Shown here piece after piece: positions 44,606 to 54,016 of a stretch of DNA of 64,000 bases (its first letter is position 1; each line of letters begins with the position of its first letter). A program made the translations under genes and the position numbers. The notes below the pieces were generated by a model that had not been told where the DNA came from, did no database searches, and saw nothing but the letters and a program-made list of their open reading frames with translations. Source of the DNA: G963667675 sp964291545 (GTDB taxonomy: Bacteria; Chloroflexota; Dehalococcoidia; Lucifugimonadales; UBA3495); the NCBI GenBank assembly GCA_964291545.2, contig OZ219860.1, forward strand, positions 62,001 through 126,000. The letters run 5' to 3'.

Positions 44606-45110
44606 CGCAATTGCCGGTCTCCAGTCCGCCTGTGGACCCGGAATCGGCCGGAGCGATCCCACCCGCTCGATGGCCCCTGGGCCAGTGGCGGCCCTAGACT
44701 CCTCCGTTGGAACAGGGCTGGGCCCGGTCATTGCGCTGTCACCAGGCCGTTGACGGTCCCAGGCCTCAATGCCTAGACTTAAATGTAGCGGTGCCTCGGA
44801 GTTACCGATCCGCCGGAATTGCATTCGCCTGGGAGCAAGTTGAGACTCGTGAGAATGAGCTATTCAACCGTGGCAGAAAGTCCTGAAGGCCGCTTCGATG
44901 CCACCTCCCTCACGCTCGGAATGTCGCAAAATGTCCCAGAATGTCTCAGCTATCAAAAAACCGGCGAGCAAAGACGCTTTCTTGACGCTTGGCTAATCGG
45001 GAATTGCAGGCCCCGCTCAGCGCCTGCCTGACAGGTGTGCAAAGTATTGACTTGGGCCGTGCACAGCGCAATAATTGGGGTGCGGCAATAGCCCGATTTA
45101 AGCGGGCGGT
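44606..45110. other. Intergenic region with three tandem 10-bp repeats
   Basis: About 500 nt without a convincing gene. AATGTCGCAA (44920), AATGTCCCAG (44930) and AATGTCTCAG (44940) follow each other without gaps, so they present the same face of the helix. They lie about 100 nt upstream of the promoter at 45047 and may be activator or repressor sites. Confidence 0.4.
45047..45075 (+). promoter_or_regulatory. Promoter of the amidohydrolase gene
   Basis: TTGACT (45047-45052) and AATAAT (45070-45075) are 17 nt apart. Transcription would start near 45082, about 70 nt before the start codon. Confidence 0.55.
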
Positions 45111-45152
45111 TTGAACACGTGCCTGCCGCAAAAGCAAGGAGGCTTAGGCAAT

Positions 45153-46274
45153 ATGGTTGAGCGCAGAATCATTTCATCTGACAACCACGTCATTGAGCCG
45201 GTGGACCTGTGGACCAGCAGGGTCGAACCCAAGTACGCCTGGCGCGCCCCCCACGTTGAAAACCTGGGTGAGCAGGGCGACTTTTGGGTCTGTGACGGCC
45301 GGAAAATCATCGGCGTCACCGGTGGGTCCGACAAGGTCGGAGTCAGGTTCGAAGACCCAGACGCCATGCACACCGTTTCCAAGACCGAAAACGTGCGCCC
45401 CGGCGGTTACGACCCCGACGAGCACGTCAAGGACCTGGACATCGACGGCATGGACATCAGCATCCTCTACCCCACCGTCGGGTTCATGCTCTACGGGCTG
45501 CCCGACAGCGAGCTGCTGGACTCCCTTTGCCGGAGCTACAACGACTGGGTCGGAGAGTTTTGCAGCGCCCATCCCAAGAGGCTGAAGGGCATAGCCATGT
45601 TCAACGTCGATGACGTGGGCGTTGGAATCAAGGAACTGGAACGGGCCCATAAGATGGGCTTCATCGGGGCCATGCTGGCCGTCTATCCCCGCGAGGGTCA
45701 CTTCTACAACCAGCCCAAGTACGACGACCTGTGGGCCGCGTCCGTGGACATGGGAATGCCCCTGAGCCTGCACATCGGCGGCAACCGCTACAGCCCCATC
45801 CAGGAATTGGCCGACCCCGACATAGAGCGGCCCGCCTTCATCTGCAACGCCGACTACTGGCCTCGCATGTCCATCTGCGACATGATTTTCGCCGGCGTTT
45901 TCGAGCGCTTCCCCAAGCTCCAGGTGGGCTCGGTGGAGCATGAGCTGGGCTGGGTGCCTTTCTTCCTCGACCGCATGGACTACACCTACAGCCAAAGGGG
46001 CAACATGGTCGGCAAGGGCAACTTCAAGGACGGTGTCCTCCCCAGCGACTTCTTCCGCAGCAACTGCTTCCTGGGCTTCCAGGAAGATGGGGAGGGCGTC
46101 AGGCAGCGCCACGTCATAGGCGTGGACACCCTGCAGTGGGGCGCCGACTATCCTCACTCCGAGGGGACCTTCCCCAGGAGCCGCGAGATTGTCGAGGGAA
46201 TCCTGGCGGAGTGCTCAGAAGACGAGAAGGACAAGATTGTCGGCGGCAACGCCGCCAGAATCTACGACCTCTAA
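45153..46274 (+). CDS. Amidohydrolase family 2 metal-dependent hydrolase/decarboxylase
   Basis: A 373-residue enzyme of the Amidohydro_2 (ACMSD-like) fold. It starts at the ATG at 45153, with AAGGAGG upstream. The first strand reads IISSDNHVIEP, where many relatives have D-x-H-x-H, so one metal ligand position differs. Later ligands are visible in MPLSLHIGGN and GVDTLQWGADYPHSEG. The family includes decarboxylases and hydrolases of small aromatic or keto acids. Such genes are abundant in SAR202-type Chloroflexota. Specific substrate unknown. Confidence 0.87.
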   Translation: MVERRIISSDNHVIEPVDLWTSRVEPKYAWRAPHVENLGEQGDFWVCDGRKIIGVTGGSDKVGVRFEDPDAMHTVSKTENVRPGGYDPDEHVKDLDIDGMDISILYPTVGFMLYGLPDSELLDSLCRSYNDWVGEFCSAHPKRLKGIAMFNVDDVGVGIKELERAHKMGFIGAMLAVYPREGHFYNQPKYDDLWAASVDMGMPLSLHIGGNRYSPIQELADPDIERPAFICNADYWPRMSICDMIFAGVFERFPKLQVGSVEHELGWVPFFLDRMDYTYSQRGNMVGKGNFKDGVLPSDFFRSNCFLGFQEDGEGVRQRHVIGVDTLQWGADYPHSEGTFPRSREIVEGILAECSEDEKDKIVGGNAARIYDL

Positions 46275-46319
46275 GTCCCAGCTATTCCTGGTAATCCAGG
46301 ATGGTCCACTGCCACGATA

Positions 46320-46369
46320 AACCGGCCCATCGCTCGGGATTCACCCCACTCGATGGGCCGGTTATTATT
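46320..46369 (+). terminator. Rho-independent terminator of the amidohydrolase gene
   Basis: AACCGGCCCATCG (46320-46332) pairs with CGATGGGCCGGTT (46351-46363), followed by a T/A-rich tail, 45 nt after the stop codon. It could also work for the minus-strand gene ending at 46414. Confidence 0.8.
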
Positions 46370-46413
46370 ACCCTTAGCTCAGCTTTCGGTAAAACCGGCG
46401 GGTGCCCCGCGGT

Positions 46414-46746
46414 TCAGCCGTACCGGTTGATTGGCGGAGTAGCCACCAGCCCCCGCTGGCCCTCGGGAATCCTCAGATAAGCCGCTCCCGCCTGGAACAC
46501 CGCCGCCCTGTAACTTGCCAGGGCATCGGCCAGTTCCTGCGCGCTCGGCCACGACCCGCCGTTGATCCTCAGGTCCTGTCCGGCCCCAAACTGGGCCCCT
46601 ACGTCCGTCACGCTTACCTGCCGCCACTCCCTTTGCAGCTTAGTCGCCGCATCGCTTATAACGTCCACGTACACCATGGCTTTCCTGCGGGCCTCTCCCG
46701 CCTCTCGATAGGCATTCAGATAGTCGGATACAGGGTCGCTGGCCAT
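46414..46746 (-). CDS. Hypothetical protein
   Basis: A 110-residue soluble protein, mostly helical in the first half (SDYLNAYREAGEARRKAMVYVDVISDAATKLQREWRQV). It ends in a region with Tyr and Pro (RIPEGQRGLVATPPINRYG). No known motif. It lies 28 nt downstream of tRNA-Gly on the same strand; it could be a remnant or a phage-type structural helper gene. The ATG at 46746 is used; no strong ribosome-binding site. Confidence 0.5.
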   Translation of the reverse strand: MASDPVSDYLNAYREAGEARRKAMVYVDVISDAATKLQREWRQVSVTDVGAQFGAGQDLRINGGSWPSAQELADALASYRAAVFQAGAAYLRIPEGQRGLVATPPINRYG

Positions 46747-46773
46747 ATTCTTGCACCTAAAGAACTTGGGGGT

Positions 46774-46848
<75 letters not shown>

Positions 46849-46977
46849 TCGTTGGCAGCCGTGGGTGACGCCTGCGGTGAGTAAGTATATCAAAGCCCCG
46901 ATGCCCCTGGAAGGGCAGGACTCGCCCCTTGGGAGTACGCCCCCGGAGGCCGCCCGGAACTTCCTGCGGAGCCGAAG

Positions 46978-47622
46978 TTAGCGGCCCGCCAGCGCGCGGA
47001 TTTGCTCCACCGCCTTGGGTAAGTCTTCGTTGATTATCACCGGTTGCCCGTGTATTCCGGCCAAGTCCAAAATGCCGTCCTGCAGCTTGACCAAGCGGGC
47101 CAATTGTTCGTCCGAAAGCCTGCGGCGGGAATGATTGGGGCTCAGCACCCGCTGCTTCAGCGTTTCACGGTCCGGCACGTCCAGAACGCAAAGTAGCGAC
47201 GCCTCCAGTGATTCAGGCTCCAGCACTCCAGGCAGGAAGTGGCTTCCCTCCAGCACCATCCCTATCCCTTCCCGGTGCGCCCTGCCTATGCACGCCTCTA
47301 TGGACGGTTTCAGCAACATCGACTGTCGCACGGCCCCTTGCAGCAGCGGCCCGTGCTCTGCAACTCCGGGTGCAGTCGAGGGAGCGGCGCCGTCCAGGTC
47401 CTGATATGCGTCGTAGCTGTGGCGCTTCAAGATTCGGGCGTCCCCTTCCGGCAGCAAATGGGAGATAGATGCCCTGATAAATCCCGTGCTCAGGTGATGG
47501 GAAAGCCCCAACTCGTTCATCAACAGGTTGGCAATCGTTGTCTTGCCGGTGCCCGGCGCTCCGCCCAGCAGGACGACTAATGGCCCATTTCGGTCCATCT
47601 GAGCCGAGGATGCTCCTACCAA
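46978..47622 (-). CDS. P-loop kinase, 2-phosphoglycerate-kinase-like
   Basis: A 214-residue ATP-binding protein. The Walker A motif GGAPGTGKTT (about residues 20-29) is followed by LSTGFIRASISHLL and a lid-like region VLSPNHSRRRLSDEQLARL. This pattern resembles the archaeal 2-phosphoglycerate kinase and AAA_33-type small-molecule kinases. The substrate is not certain. The TTG at 47622 has GGGGAG seven bases upstream and is a plausible start; an ATG at 47598 is the alternative. Confidence 0.72.
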   Translation of the reverse strand: MVGASSAQMDRNGPLVVLLGGAPGTGKTTIANLLMNELGLSHHLSTGFIRASISHLLPEGDARILKRHSYDAYQDLDGAAPSTAPGVAEHGPLLQGAVRQSMLLKPSIEACIGRAHREGIGMVLEGSHFLPGVLEPESLEASLLCVLDVPDRETLKQRVLSPNHSRRRLSDEQLARLVKLQDGILDLAGIHGQPVIINEDLPKAVEQIRALAGR

Positions 47623-47854
47623 CGGAAGTCTCCCCTTGTGAGACGCATCAGGTTGTAATGCCTCCGGGCGTCATGCCGTTGACCGTGCAGGTCAGGATTC
47701 TTGGCCCGCGGAGCCGCCGCAGGCGTAATCCGGTGGGAGTGTACGCGGGCCGGTTTGGAGTGTCAACTTTGTTGACGCCCGATATAGCCGAATTTATAAT
47801 GACGCCAACCGGCAGCCCCCAACAGGGCTGCCCTATTCTGCAAGCGAGTTTCAT

Positions 47855-49531
47855 ATGCCCGATCATGACGTACTGGTAGTGGGGGGAGGCTTTTCCGGCA
47901 TGCGGGCTGCCATCGCCGCCAAGGCCGCCGGTGTGGACGCAGCCCTAGTCTCCAAGGTGTATCCTCTCCGAAGTCACTCCTCCGGAGCCCACAGCGGCAT
48001 CAACGCTGCCCTGTCCGACGGGGACTCGTGGCAGGCCCACGCCGAGGACACCGTCAAAGCGGGTGACTACCTCAACGATCAGGACGCAGTTGAAGTCCTC
48101 TGCAAAGACGGCGTAGGCGACGTTATTCAACTGGAGCATTTCGGCGTAATCTTCAGCCGGAACGCCCAGGGCAACATCGACGTCATGTCTTTTCCGGGCT
48201 CGTCCAATCCCCGCACCTGTTACGTCGGCGACTCCGCCGGCCACATCATCCTCCAGGTGCTCTACGAACAGCTTCTTAAGCATCGGGTCCAAACCTACAA
48301 CGAATGGTTCGTCACTTCGCTGCTCGTGGATGACGGGACCTGCCGGGGTGTGATGGCCCAGGACCTGGCCTCCGGCGAGCTTGTGCCGCTTTACGCCAAG
48401 GCCGTTGTTCTGGCCGGCGGCGGCATTGGGCGCATGTACCAGCCCAGCACATCCGCTTTCGGCGCTACGGGCGACGCCGCAGCATTGGCATACCGCGCCG
48501 GAGCGCCGCTGATGGACATGGAAATGGTCCAATACCATCCAACCACCCTGCAAAACAAGGGCTTGGTGGTGACCGAGGCAGCCCGAGGCCACGGAGCCCG
48601 TTTGGTCAATAGCGCTGGCGAAGACTTCATGTCTTCTCATGCCCCCGAAACCGGCGACATGGCGCCCCGCGACTTGTGCAGCCGGGCCATTGCCGCTGAG
48701 ATCGAAGCTGGTCGAGGCGAGCAGGGTTGTGTTTTCCTGGACTTCCAGCATCTCGACGGCGCCCTTGTAGACGACCTGCTGTCCGAGACTCAACTCCTGG
48801 TAAAGTCGATGACCGGCGTAAACCTGCAAAAGCAGTTGGTCCCGGTCAGACCCGCTATGCACCGGCCCATTGGCGGAATCCAGGTTGACCTGCAGGGAGC
48901 AGTTTCCGCTGTGGCCGGGCTGTTCGCCGCCGGCGAGTGCGCCTGTCCCGGCGTCAACGGCGCCAACCGGTTGGGAGGCAACACGCTGTTGGAATCCGCC
49001 GTTTTCGGCCGCCGTGCCGGTGAATCGGCGGCGGCCTATGCCCAATCAGCCTCGCCAAGCCGCGGCCCCGAATCGTTGGCGGCCGGCGAAGAGAAGCGCC
49101 TCCAAGACCTGGGAGCCAGGACTGGCGGGGAAGACTCTATAGGCTCTATACGTAGCGAACTCGCTGTCACTATGCACGAGAAGGTGGGACTGAGCCGCGA
49201 CGGCGCCGGATTGCAGCAGGCGTTGGACAAGATCGCCGAATTGAAAGACCGTTACCAGCGGGTGTCCATTGCGGCAACCGGCGGCCCTTACAATCCGTCG
49301 CTGTCCTCCCTGCTGGAACTGGGCAACATACTGGACACAGCCCAGGTCATCGCCGCCAGCGCCCTGGCCCGGCAAGAAAGCCGCGGGGCCCATTACCGCA
49401 CCGATTTCCCCGAGCGCGACGACGACAACTGGCTGCAGCACACCTTAGCCACTGGCGCGCCGGAAGGGCCGTCCCTGGCCTACAAGCCGGTGACAATCAC
49501 TCAATGGCAGCCCCAAAGGAGGGCCTACTAA
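47855..49531 (+). CDS. sdhA: Succinate dehydrogenase/fumarate reductase flavoprotein subunit
   Basis: A 558-residue FAD protein that oxidises succinate to fumarate or does the reverse. The dinucleotide-binding motif VLVVGGGFSGMRAA is at the N-terminus. SHSSGAHSGINAAL contains the His that carries FAD covalently. MEMVQYHPTTL and the MHRPIGGIQVD and GANRLGGNTLLESAVFGRRAGE blocks are typical. The gene overlaps sdhB by one base (TAATG). Together with the CCG-type third subunit it is the classical type E (non-classical SQR) complex rather than the haem-containing SdhCD type. Confidence 0.93.
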   Translation: MPDHDVLVVGGGFSGMRAAIAAKAAGVDAALVSKVYPLRSHSSGAHSGINAALSDGDSWQAHAEDTVKAGDYLNDQDAVEVLCKDGVGDVIQLEHFGVIFSRNAQGNIDVMSFPGSSNPRTCYVGDSAGHIILQVLYEQLLKHRVQTYNEWFVTSLLVDDGTCRGVMAQDLASGELVPLYAKAVVLAGGGIGRMYQPSTSAFGATGDAAALAYRAGAPLMDMEMVQYHPTTLQNKGLVVTEAARGHGARLVNSAGEDFMSSHAPETGDMAPRDLCSRAIAAEIEAGRGEQGCVFLDFQHLDGALVDDLLSETQLLVKSMTGVNLQKQLVPVRPAMHRPIGGIQVDLQGAVSAVAGLFAAGECACPGVNGANRLGGNTLLESAVFGRRAGESAAAYAQSASPSRGPESLAAGEEKRLQDLGARTGGEDSIGSIRSELAVTMHEKVGLSRDGAGLQQALDKIAELKDRYQRVSIAATGGPYNPSLSSLLELGNILDTAQVIAASALARQESRGAHYRTDFPERDDDNWLQHTLATGAPEGPSLAYKPVTITQWQPQRRAY

Positions 49532-50490
49532 TGGAATTCAACGTCAAGGTGCGCCGCCACGATCCATCTGCCAACGGCAAAAGCCCCACGCAGACCTACA
49601 CCATAGACATAGAGGAAGACGCCACCGTCCTGGACGCCCTCATGCGCATCCGGGAAGAGCAGGACAGCACCTTGGCTTTCCGGGGCTCCTGCCGCAGCGG
49701 TTTCTGCGGCGATTGCTCCATGCGCCTTGGCGGCAAAAACAAAATCGCCTGCCGCACCACCATGGCCCAGGTGGTCAAGGGCGACGAGGTCACCGTCGAT
49801 CCCATCCGGATGATTAAAGTCTCTAAGGACATGATGTTCGACGTGGGAGAGATGGTATACGACAAGTACGAAGCCGTCGAACCCTGGGTGGAACCCGCCC
49901 AACCATTGCCGGAGCGGGAACATAAGGTCTCCAACGAGGTCGTCAAGGACCTGCGCAAGGTCATGAGTTGCACCATGTGCTGGCTGTGCGACGAGGGGTG
50001 CACCACCATGCTGGTGGACCGCAAGTTCCTGGGCCCGGCCGCCCTGACCAAGGCCTACCGCGTCGTCGCCGACCCCCGCGACAGCCGGACCAACGAAAGG
50101 CTGCACAACCTCAGCGACGCCAAGGGGGTCTGGGACTGCTGCCACTGCTTCGAGGCCACCGAGCACTGTCCCAAGGGTATCGACCCTACCGAGCGCATCT
50201 TCGCCATCCGCGACAAGGCCATGAAAATAGGGGCCGGCAACTACCGGGTTAAAGGCCACTACAAGAGCTTCATGGCCTCGGTCAAGAAGGCCGGTTGGGT
50301 GGATGAGACCCGCCTGGCCATCGACACAGAGGGGGGATTCACCCACTTCCTGGCCCAAATTAAGCAAATTCCCCTGGGGTTGAAGGCCCTCAAGCGAGGC
50401 AAGATGCCCAGGCCCTATTTCCTACACCCCAAGAGGCCCGGGGCCGACAAGATTAAGAATATTTTCCGCAAGGTGGAGGCCAAGAAGTAA
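49531..50490 (+). CDS. sdhB: Succinate dehydrogenase/fumarate reductase iron-sulfur subunit
   Basis: A 319-residue electron-transfer subunit from the ATG at 49531, which follows AAAGGAGG. Cysteine groups in order are CRSGFCGDCSM with a later Cys for [2Fe-2S], then CTMCWLCDEGC and CCHCFEATEHCPKG for the two other clusters. Several extra residues after the last cluster (about 90) form a C-terminal extension. Start and stop codons are interlocked with sdhA and the third gene (TAATG both times). Confidence 0.93.
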   Translation: MEFNVKVRRHDPSANGKSPTQTYTIDIEEDATVLDALMRIREEQDSTLAFRGSCRSGFCGDCSMRLGGKNKIACRTTMAQVVKGDEVTVDPIRMIKVSKDMMFDVGEMVYDKYEAVEPWVEPAQPLPEREHKVSNEVVKDLRKVMSCTMCWLCDEGCTTMLVDRKFLGPAALTKAYRVVADPRDSRTNERLHNLSDAKGVWDCCHCFEATEHCPKGIDPTERIFAIRDKAMKIGAGNYRVKGHYKSFMASVKKAGWVDETRLAIDTEGGFTHFLAQIKQIPLGLKALKRGKMPRPYFLHPKRPGADKIKNIFRKVEAKK

Positions 50491-51371
50491 TGGCTTACGC
50501 GTTTTACCCCGGTTGCGTGTCCAAAGGCGGCTGCCCCGAGTTGTACCCGGCGGCGGTCAAGGTTTGCGCCAAGCTGAATATCGAGCTGGCCGAGCTTACC
50601 GACGTCGGCTGCAGCGGCGCAGGCTGCCTGCCTCAAGAAGTCTCCGACCCCATCAACGCCCGCACCCTGGCCAAGGTCGAGCAGATGGGCATGACCATGA
50701 TGACCATCTGCAGCACCTGCCAGGGTGTTTTCACCCAGGCCAACCACCGGCTCAAGACCAACCCCGAGTACCGTGAGCAAATCAATCGCGACCACTTGGC
50801 CGCCGAGGGACTCCAGTACAACGGCACCGTCGACGTCAAGCACTTCGTCTGGGTGTTGGATGAAGAGTACGGCTTGGACAATCTCAAGGAGTTGATCGTC
50901 CAGCCGTTGACGGGACTGCAAATTGCCCCCTTCTATGGTTGCTACCTGCGCCGGCCCCCGGAATTGATGGTCCCCAAGGGCTGGGAGAGGCGTAAAACGG
51001 TCTTGGAGACCACCATAGAGACCTTGGGAGGCGAGGTGACCAAGATCTCCGGCAAAGGCAAGTGCTGCGGGTTCCCCATCTTCTCGGCTAGTGAAGAAAA
51101 CGCCTTGGAGATGTGCGGCACCCACACCTTGGAAGCCCGTGAAAAGGGCGCCGACTGCATGGTCACCCCGTGCCCGTTGTGCCACCTGGAGTTGGACGGC
51201 AAGCAGTCCGACGCCGAGCGGCACAAGCAGGCCAAGATCGACATGCCAATACTGCACCTTCCCCAGTTGGTGGGACTGGCCTTGGGTTTCAGCCCAAGGG
51301 AAATGAACCTGCACCGCCACATTGTTTCTACCGACGACGTCGTCAAAAAGCTGGAGTCGGTCCGCACCTAG
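50490..51371 (+). CDS. sdhE: CCG-domain (HdrB/SdhE-like) subunit of the succinate dehydrogenase complex
   Basis: A 293-residue protein with two CCG-type cysteine domains. The first half has FYPGCVSKGGCPE, VGCSGAGCLP and ICSTCQGVF. The second has FYGCYLRRP, GKCCGFPIFSAS and TPCPLCHLEL. CCG domains bind iron-sulfur clusters or bridge disulfides in heterodisulfide reductase HdrB. In archaea, epsilonproteobacteria and other lineages, this subunit replaces the membrane haem anchor. The quinone or thiol partner is unknown; no membrane helix is present. Note that sdhE is also used for an unrelated FAD assembly factor. Confidence 0.88.
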   Translation: MAYAFYPGCVSKGGCPELYPAAVKVCAKLNIELAELTDVGCSGAGCLPQEVSDPINARTLAKVEQMGMTMMTICSTCQGVFTQANHRLKTNPEYREQINRDHLAAEGLQYNGTVDVKHFVWVLDEEYGLDNLKELIVQPLTGLQIAPFYGCYLRRPPELMVPKGWERRKTVLETTIETLGGEVTKISGKGKCCGFPIFSASEENALEMCGTHTLEAREKGADCMVTPCPLCHLELDGKQSDAERHKQAKIDMPILHLPQLVGLALGFSPREMNLHRHIVSTDDVVKKLESVRT

Positions 51372-51558
51372 AAGTCTGGGCGTCGCTATCGACATGGACC
51401 GGCCCCAAACGGCGATGCTCTGGCTAGGACTCGTCGAGGGTGTTGGCGGCTGCGCTGCCTGAAGCCACTTCACGGGTGTGCTATTCGCTGGGTGACGACT
51501 AGTTGAAGGTGTCTAGGTCGCCGGTCTGCCGCGCTACTCTTCCGGTTAGGCTTCAGTA

Positions 51559-52872
51559 ATGGCCTTCACCAGCCGCGTCTTGACCGCCCTCGCCGGCCTC
51601 CCTGTGGTCCGCCGCGGCGTGTACTGGCTTTGGAACGGCGGGCCCGACGGCCAGACCATACCCAACTATCGCTGGGTGGTCATAGTCCTGTGGAACACCT
51701 GCTCCATCGCCAGCTGGATGCTCCCTTCCACCATGGGGCTTCTCCTTCCCTCTATTAGCGAAGACCTCGGCCTATCGTCTGGCCAGAAAGGCCTTCTGAA
51801 CTCCGCCGCTTTCTGGGGCAGCCTGGCTTTGGGCATTCCCATGGCTTGGTGGTTCTCCAAGTACCCGGTCAAGTTTGTCACCACCGCAACTATGGCCTTG
51901 TGTGCTGGGTTCTTCTTTCTGCAGGGTTGGGCGCCGGTCTTCGCCGTGCTGCTGGCCGGCCGTCTCCTGTTCGGAATCTCGCGGCTGGCCGCCGACCCTG
52001 CCCGGGCCATCTTGACCAAGCAGTGGTTCGCCGACAGGGAAATAATCCTGTCGCAAAGCGTTGGCAATGCCCAATTTGGCTTGATAGTTGGTGGCGGGTT
52101 CCTGTTCACTCCCATCGTCCTGGCAGCCTTGGGAGACGACTGGCGGATGACCCTTAACCTCTACGGGGCCTTCTTTGCTTGCTTGACCCTGCTTTGGTGG
52201 CTACTGGGAAGAGAACGGGCAACACCGGAGCAGCGCAGGCCGGAAGCGCCCCCCCGGGAGATAGGTGTACTGCTTGGCGCCCTGAAGCACCGCGATCTGT
52301 GGCTGTCCGGACTGGGGTTCTTTGGTGTTGCCACTGCCATGGGGGCGTTCCTCGGCTTCTTTCCCACCTTGATGCTGGATTCTTACGGCGTGTCCGTAAA
52401 GTGGTCCGGAGGAGTGCTGGCTCTGTCCACCTTCATTGGGGGAGTAGCTGGCCTTGGAATAGGCTATGCCGTTTTCATCTCCGGCAACCGCAATGCAGTA
52501 TTGGCCCTGGTGGGCATTCTCATGGCCGGCAGCTACGCGGGGATGACCCTGACCGGTTGGCTGCCCCTGTTGCTGATGCTGGCCACAATCAATGGGGTCA
52601 GCTGGGGCTTCTGGCCCGTTCTCTCCACGGTGCCCTATCTACTTCCCGGAATACGGCCCCGGGAGGCCGCGGTGGCGTCCACCATGACTATGACCGCGAC
52701 CTCCGGGGGCATGGTGCTGGGGCCGTTGATGGCCGGGTTCATTGATGACGCGGTGGGCAATCTGCAGGCGACCCTATTGGCCATGAGCATGACCCCCCTC
52801 GCCCTCACCGCTGTGGGACTCATGCTCCGGACTGATTCCAGTCGCCCGGGACGGGCCAAGAAACTAAATTGA
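51559..52872 (+). CDS. Major facilitator superfamily transporter
   Basis: A 437-residue membrane protein with 11-12 hydrophobic segments. TM1 is VVIVLWNTCSIASWMLPSTMG, followed by the loop LSSGQKGLLNSAAFWG. The cytoplasmic middle loop (RERATPEQRRPEAPPREIGVL) joins two halves. The second half contains GGVAGLGIGYAVFISGNR. Overall it resembles nitrate/organic-anion type MFS proteins of the CynX/NarK side. Substrate unknown. The ATG at 51559 has only a weak upstream signal. Confidence 0.87.
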   Translation: MAFTSRVLTALAGLPVVRRGVYWLWNGGPDGQTIPNYRWVVIVLWNTCSIASWMLPSTMGLLLPSISEDLGLSSGQKGLLNSAAFWGSLALGIPMAWWFSKYPVKFVTTATMALCAGFFFLQGWAPVFAVLLAGRLLFGISRLAADPARAILTKQWFADREIILSQSVGNAQFGLIVGGGFLFTPIVLAALGDDWRMTLNLYGAFFACLTLLWWLLGRERATPEQRRPEAPPREIGVLLGALKHRDLWLSGLGFFGVATAMGAFLGFFPTLMLDSYGVSVKWSGGVLALSTFIGGVAGLGIGYAVFISGNRNAVLALVGILMAGSYAGMTLTGWLPLLLMLATINGVSWGFWPVLSTVPYLLPGIRPREAAVASTMTMTATSGGMVLGPLMAGFIDDAVGNLQATLLAMSMTPLALTAVGLMLRTDSSRPGRAKKLN

Positions 52873-53029
52873 CAGGCATCCTTAGTTCTGATACCGTTCC
52901 CGTTCAAGCAGCGTAATCCATAACGCCTTAAGCTGTGCCTCCCTGTCCCTTAACGGCCTGGGTTGTTCAATTGTCAAATCTGGGCCAACGCCAAGGCTGG
53001 TCAACTTCGACCCGGAGATTGATGCGGTA

Positions 53030-54016
53030 ATGGTTGAAACCAAAACGGCCGGCGACGTTCTGCTGAAGGTCGAGGACCTTCGCACCTACTTTGAGACCCG
53101 CTGGGGCACGGTTAAGGCCGTGGACGGGGTCAACTTCGAGCTCCGGGCCGGCGAGACCCTGGGCATAGTTGGAGAGTCCGGCTCCGGTAAGACCGTCACC
53201 ATGCTGTCCCTGATGCGCCTGGTGCAGGAGCCTCCCGGCCGTATCGTCAGCGGGAAAATAGTCCTGGATGGCGAAGACCTGCTGGAAGCTTCTGAAGACG
53301 AGATGACCAAGATCAGGGGTAGCAAAATCGCCCTGATCATCCAGGACCCCATGACCTCCCTCAACCCCGTTTTCACCATCGGCACCCAGGTGGGTGAAGC
53401 CATCCAGATACACCAGCACCCGCCGCGAGCTACTCTGCGGGAAAAGGTCTTGGAGGTCTTGCGGAGGGTGAACATACCCGCCGCCGAGTCCAGGGTGCGG
53501 GACTACCCCCACCAGATGAGCGGCGGAATGCGCCAGCGGGTGGTGGGCGCCATCAGCATATCCTGTCAGCCCCTGGTGCTCATTGCCGACGAACCTACAA
53601 CTTCCCTTGACGTGACCATCCAGGCCCAGTACCTCAGGCTCCTGAAGGAATTGCAGCAGGACTTGGGCGTGGGATTGATCTTCATCACCCACGACTTTGG
53701 CATCGTGGCCAAGGTGTGCGACCGGGTGGCGGTAATGTATGCCGGCAAAATCGTCGAGCAGGGGTCGGTGAGGGATATCTTCAATAATCCCTCGCACCCC
53801 TATACCGAAGCATTGCTTGAGTCCGTTCCCAAGATGGAGGAAGACGTGGAGAGGCTCTTTTCGATAGAAGGGCAGCCGCCGCCCTTGTATAACCTCCCCG
53901 TTGGATGCAGTTTCGCTGACCGTTGCCGGTACGTGATGGACCGGTGCAGGAACGAGGATCCCGATCTGCTGCCGGTAAGCGACGGGCACGCTTCCGCCTG
54001 TTGGAGGGTGCAGTGA
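53030..54016 (+). CDS. Oligopeptide/dipeptide ABC transporter ATP-binding protein (OppD/DppD-like)
   Basis: A 328-residue ATPase. Walker A is GESGSGKT, the signature is MSGGMRQR, Walker B is VLIADEPT, with an H-loop in ITHDFG. The C-terminal oligo_HPY region (SHPYTEALLESVPKM...LPVGCSFADRCRYVMDRC) with four cysteines is present, as in all OppD/DppD proteins. The next ATPase gene starts within its last codons (GTG at 54013). The permeases and binding protein are not adjacent. Confidence 0.93.
   Translation: MVETKTAGDVLLKVEDLRTYFETRWGTVKAVDGVNFELRAGETLGIVGESGSGKTVTMLSLMRLVQEPPGRIVSGKIVLDGEDLLEASEDEMTKIRGSKIALIIQDPMTSLNPVFTIGTQVGEAIQIHQHPPRATLREKVLEVLRRVNIPAAESRVRDYPHQMSGGMRQRVVGAISISCQPLVLIADEPTTSLDVTIQAQYLRLLKELQQDLGVGLIFITHDFGIVAKVCDRVAVMYAGKIVEQGSVRDIFNNPSHPYTEALLESVPKMEEDVERLFSIEGQPPPLYNLPVGCSFADRCRYVMDRCRNEDPDLLPVSDGHASACWRVQ

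Noticed and set aside
44819..45031. A 70-residue frame upstream of the amidohydrolase gene
   Set aside because: It contains the tandem 10-bp repeats, has no ribosome-binding site and shows no protein features.
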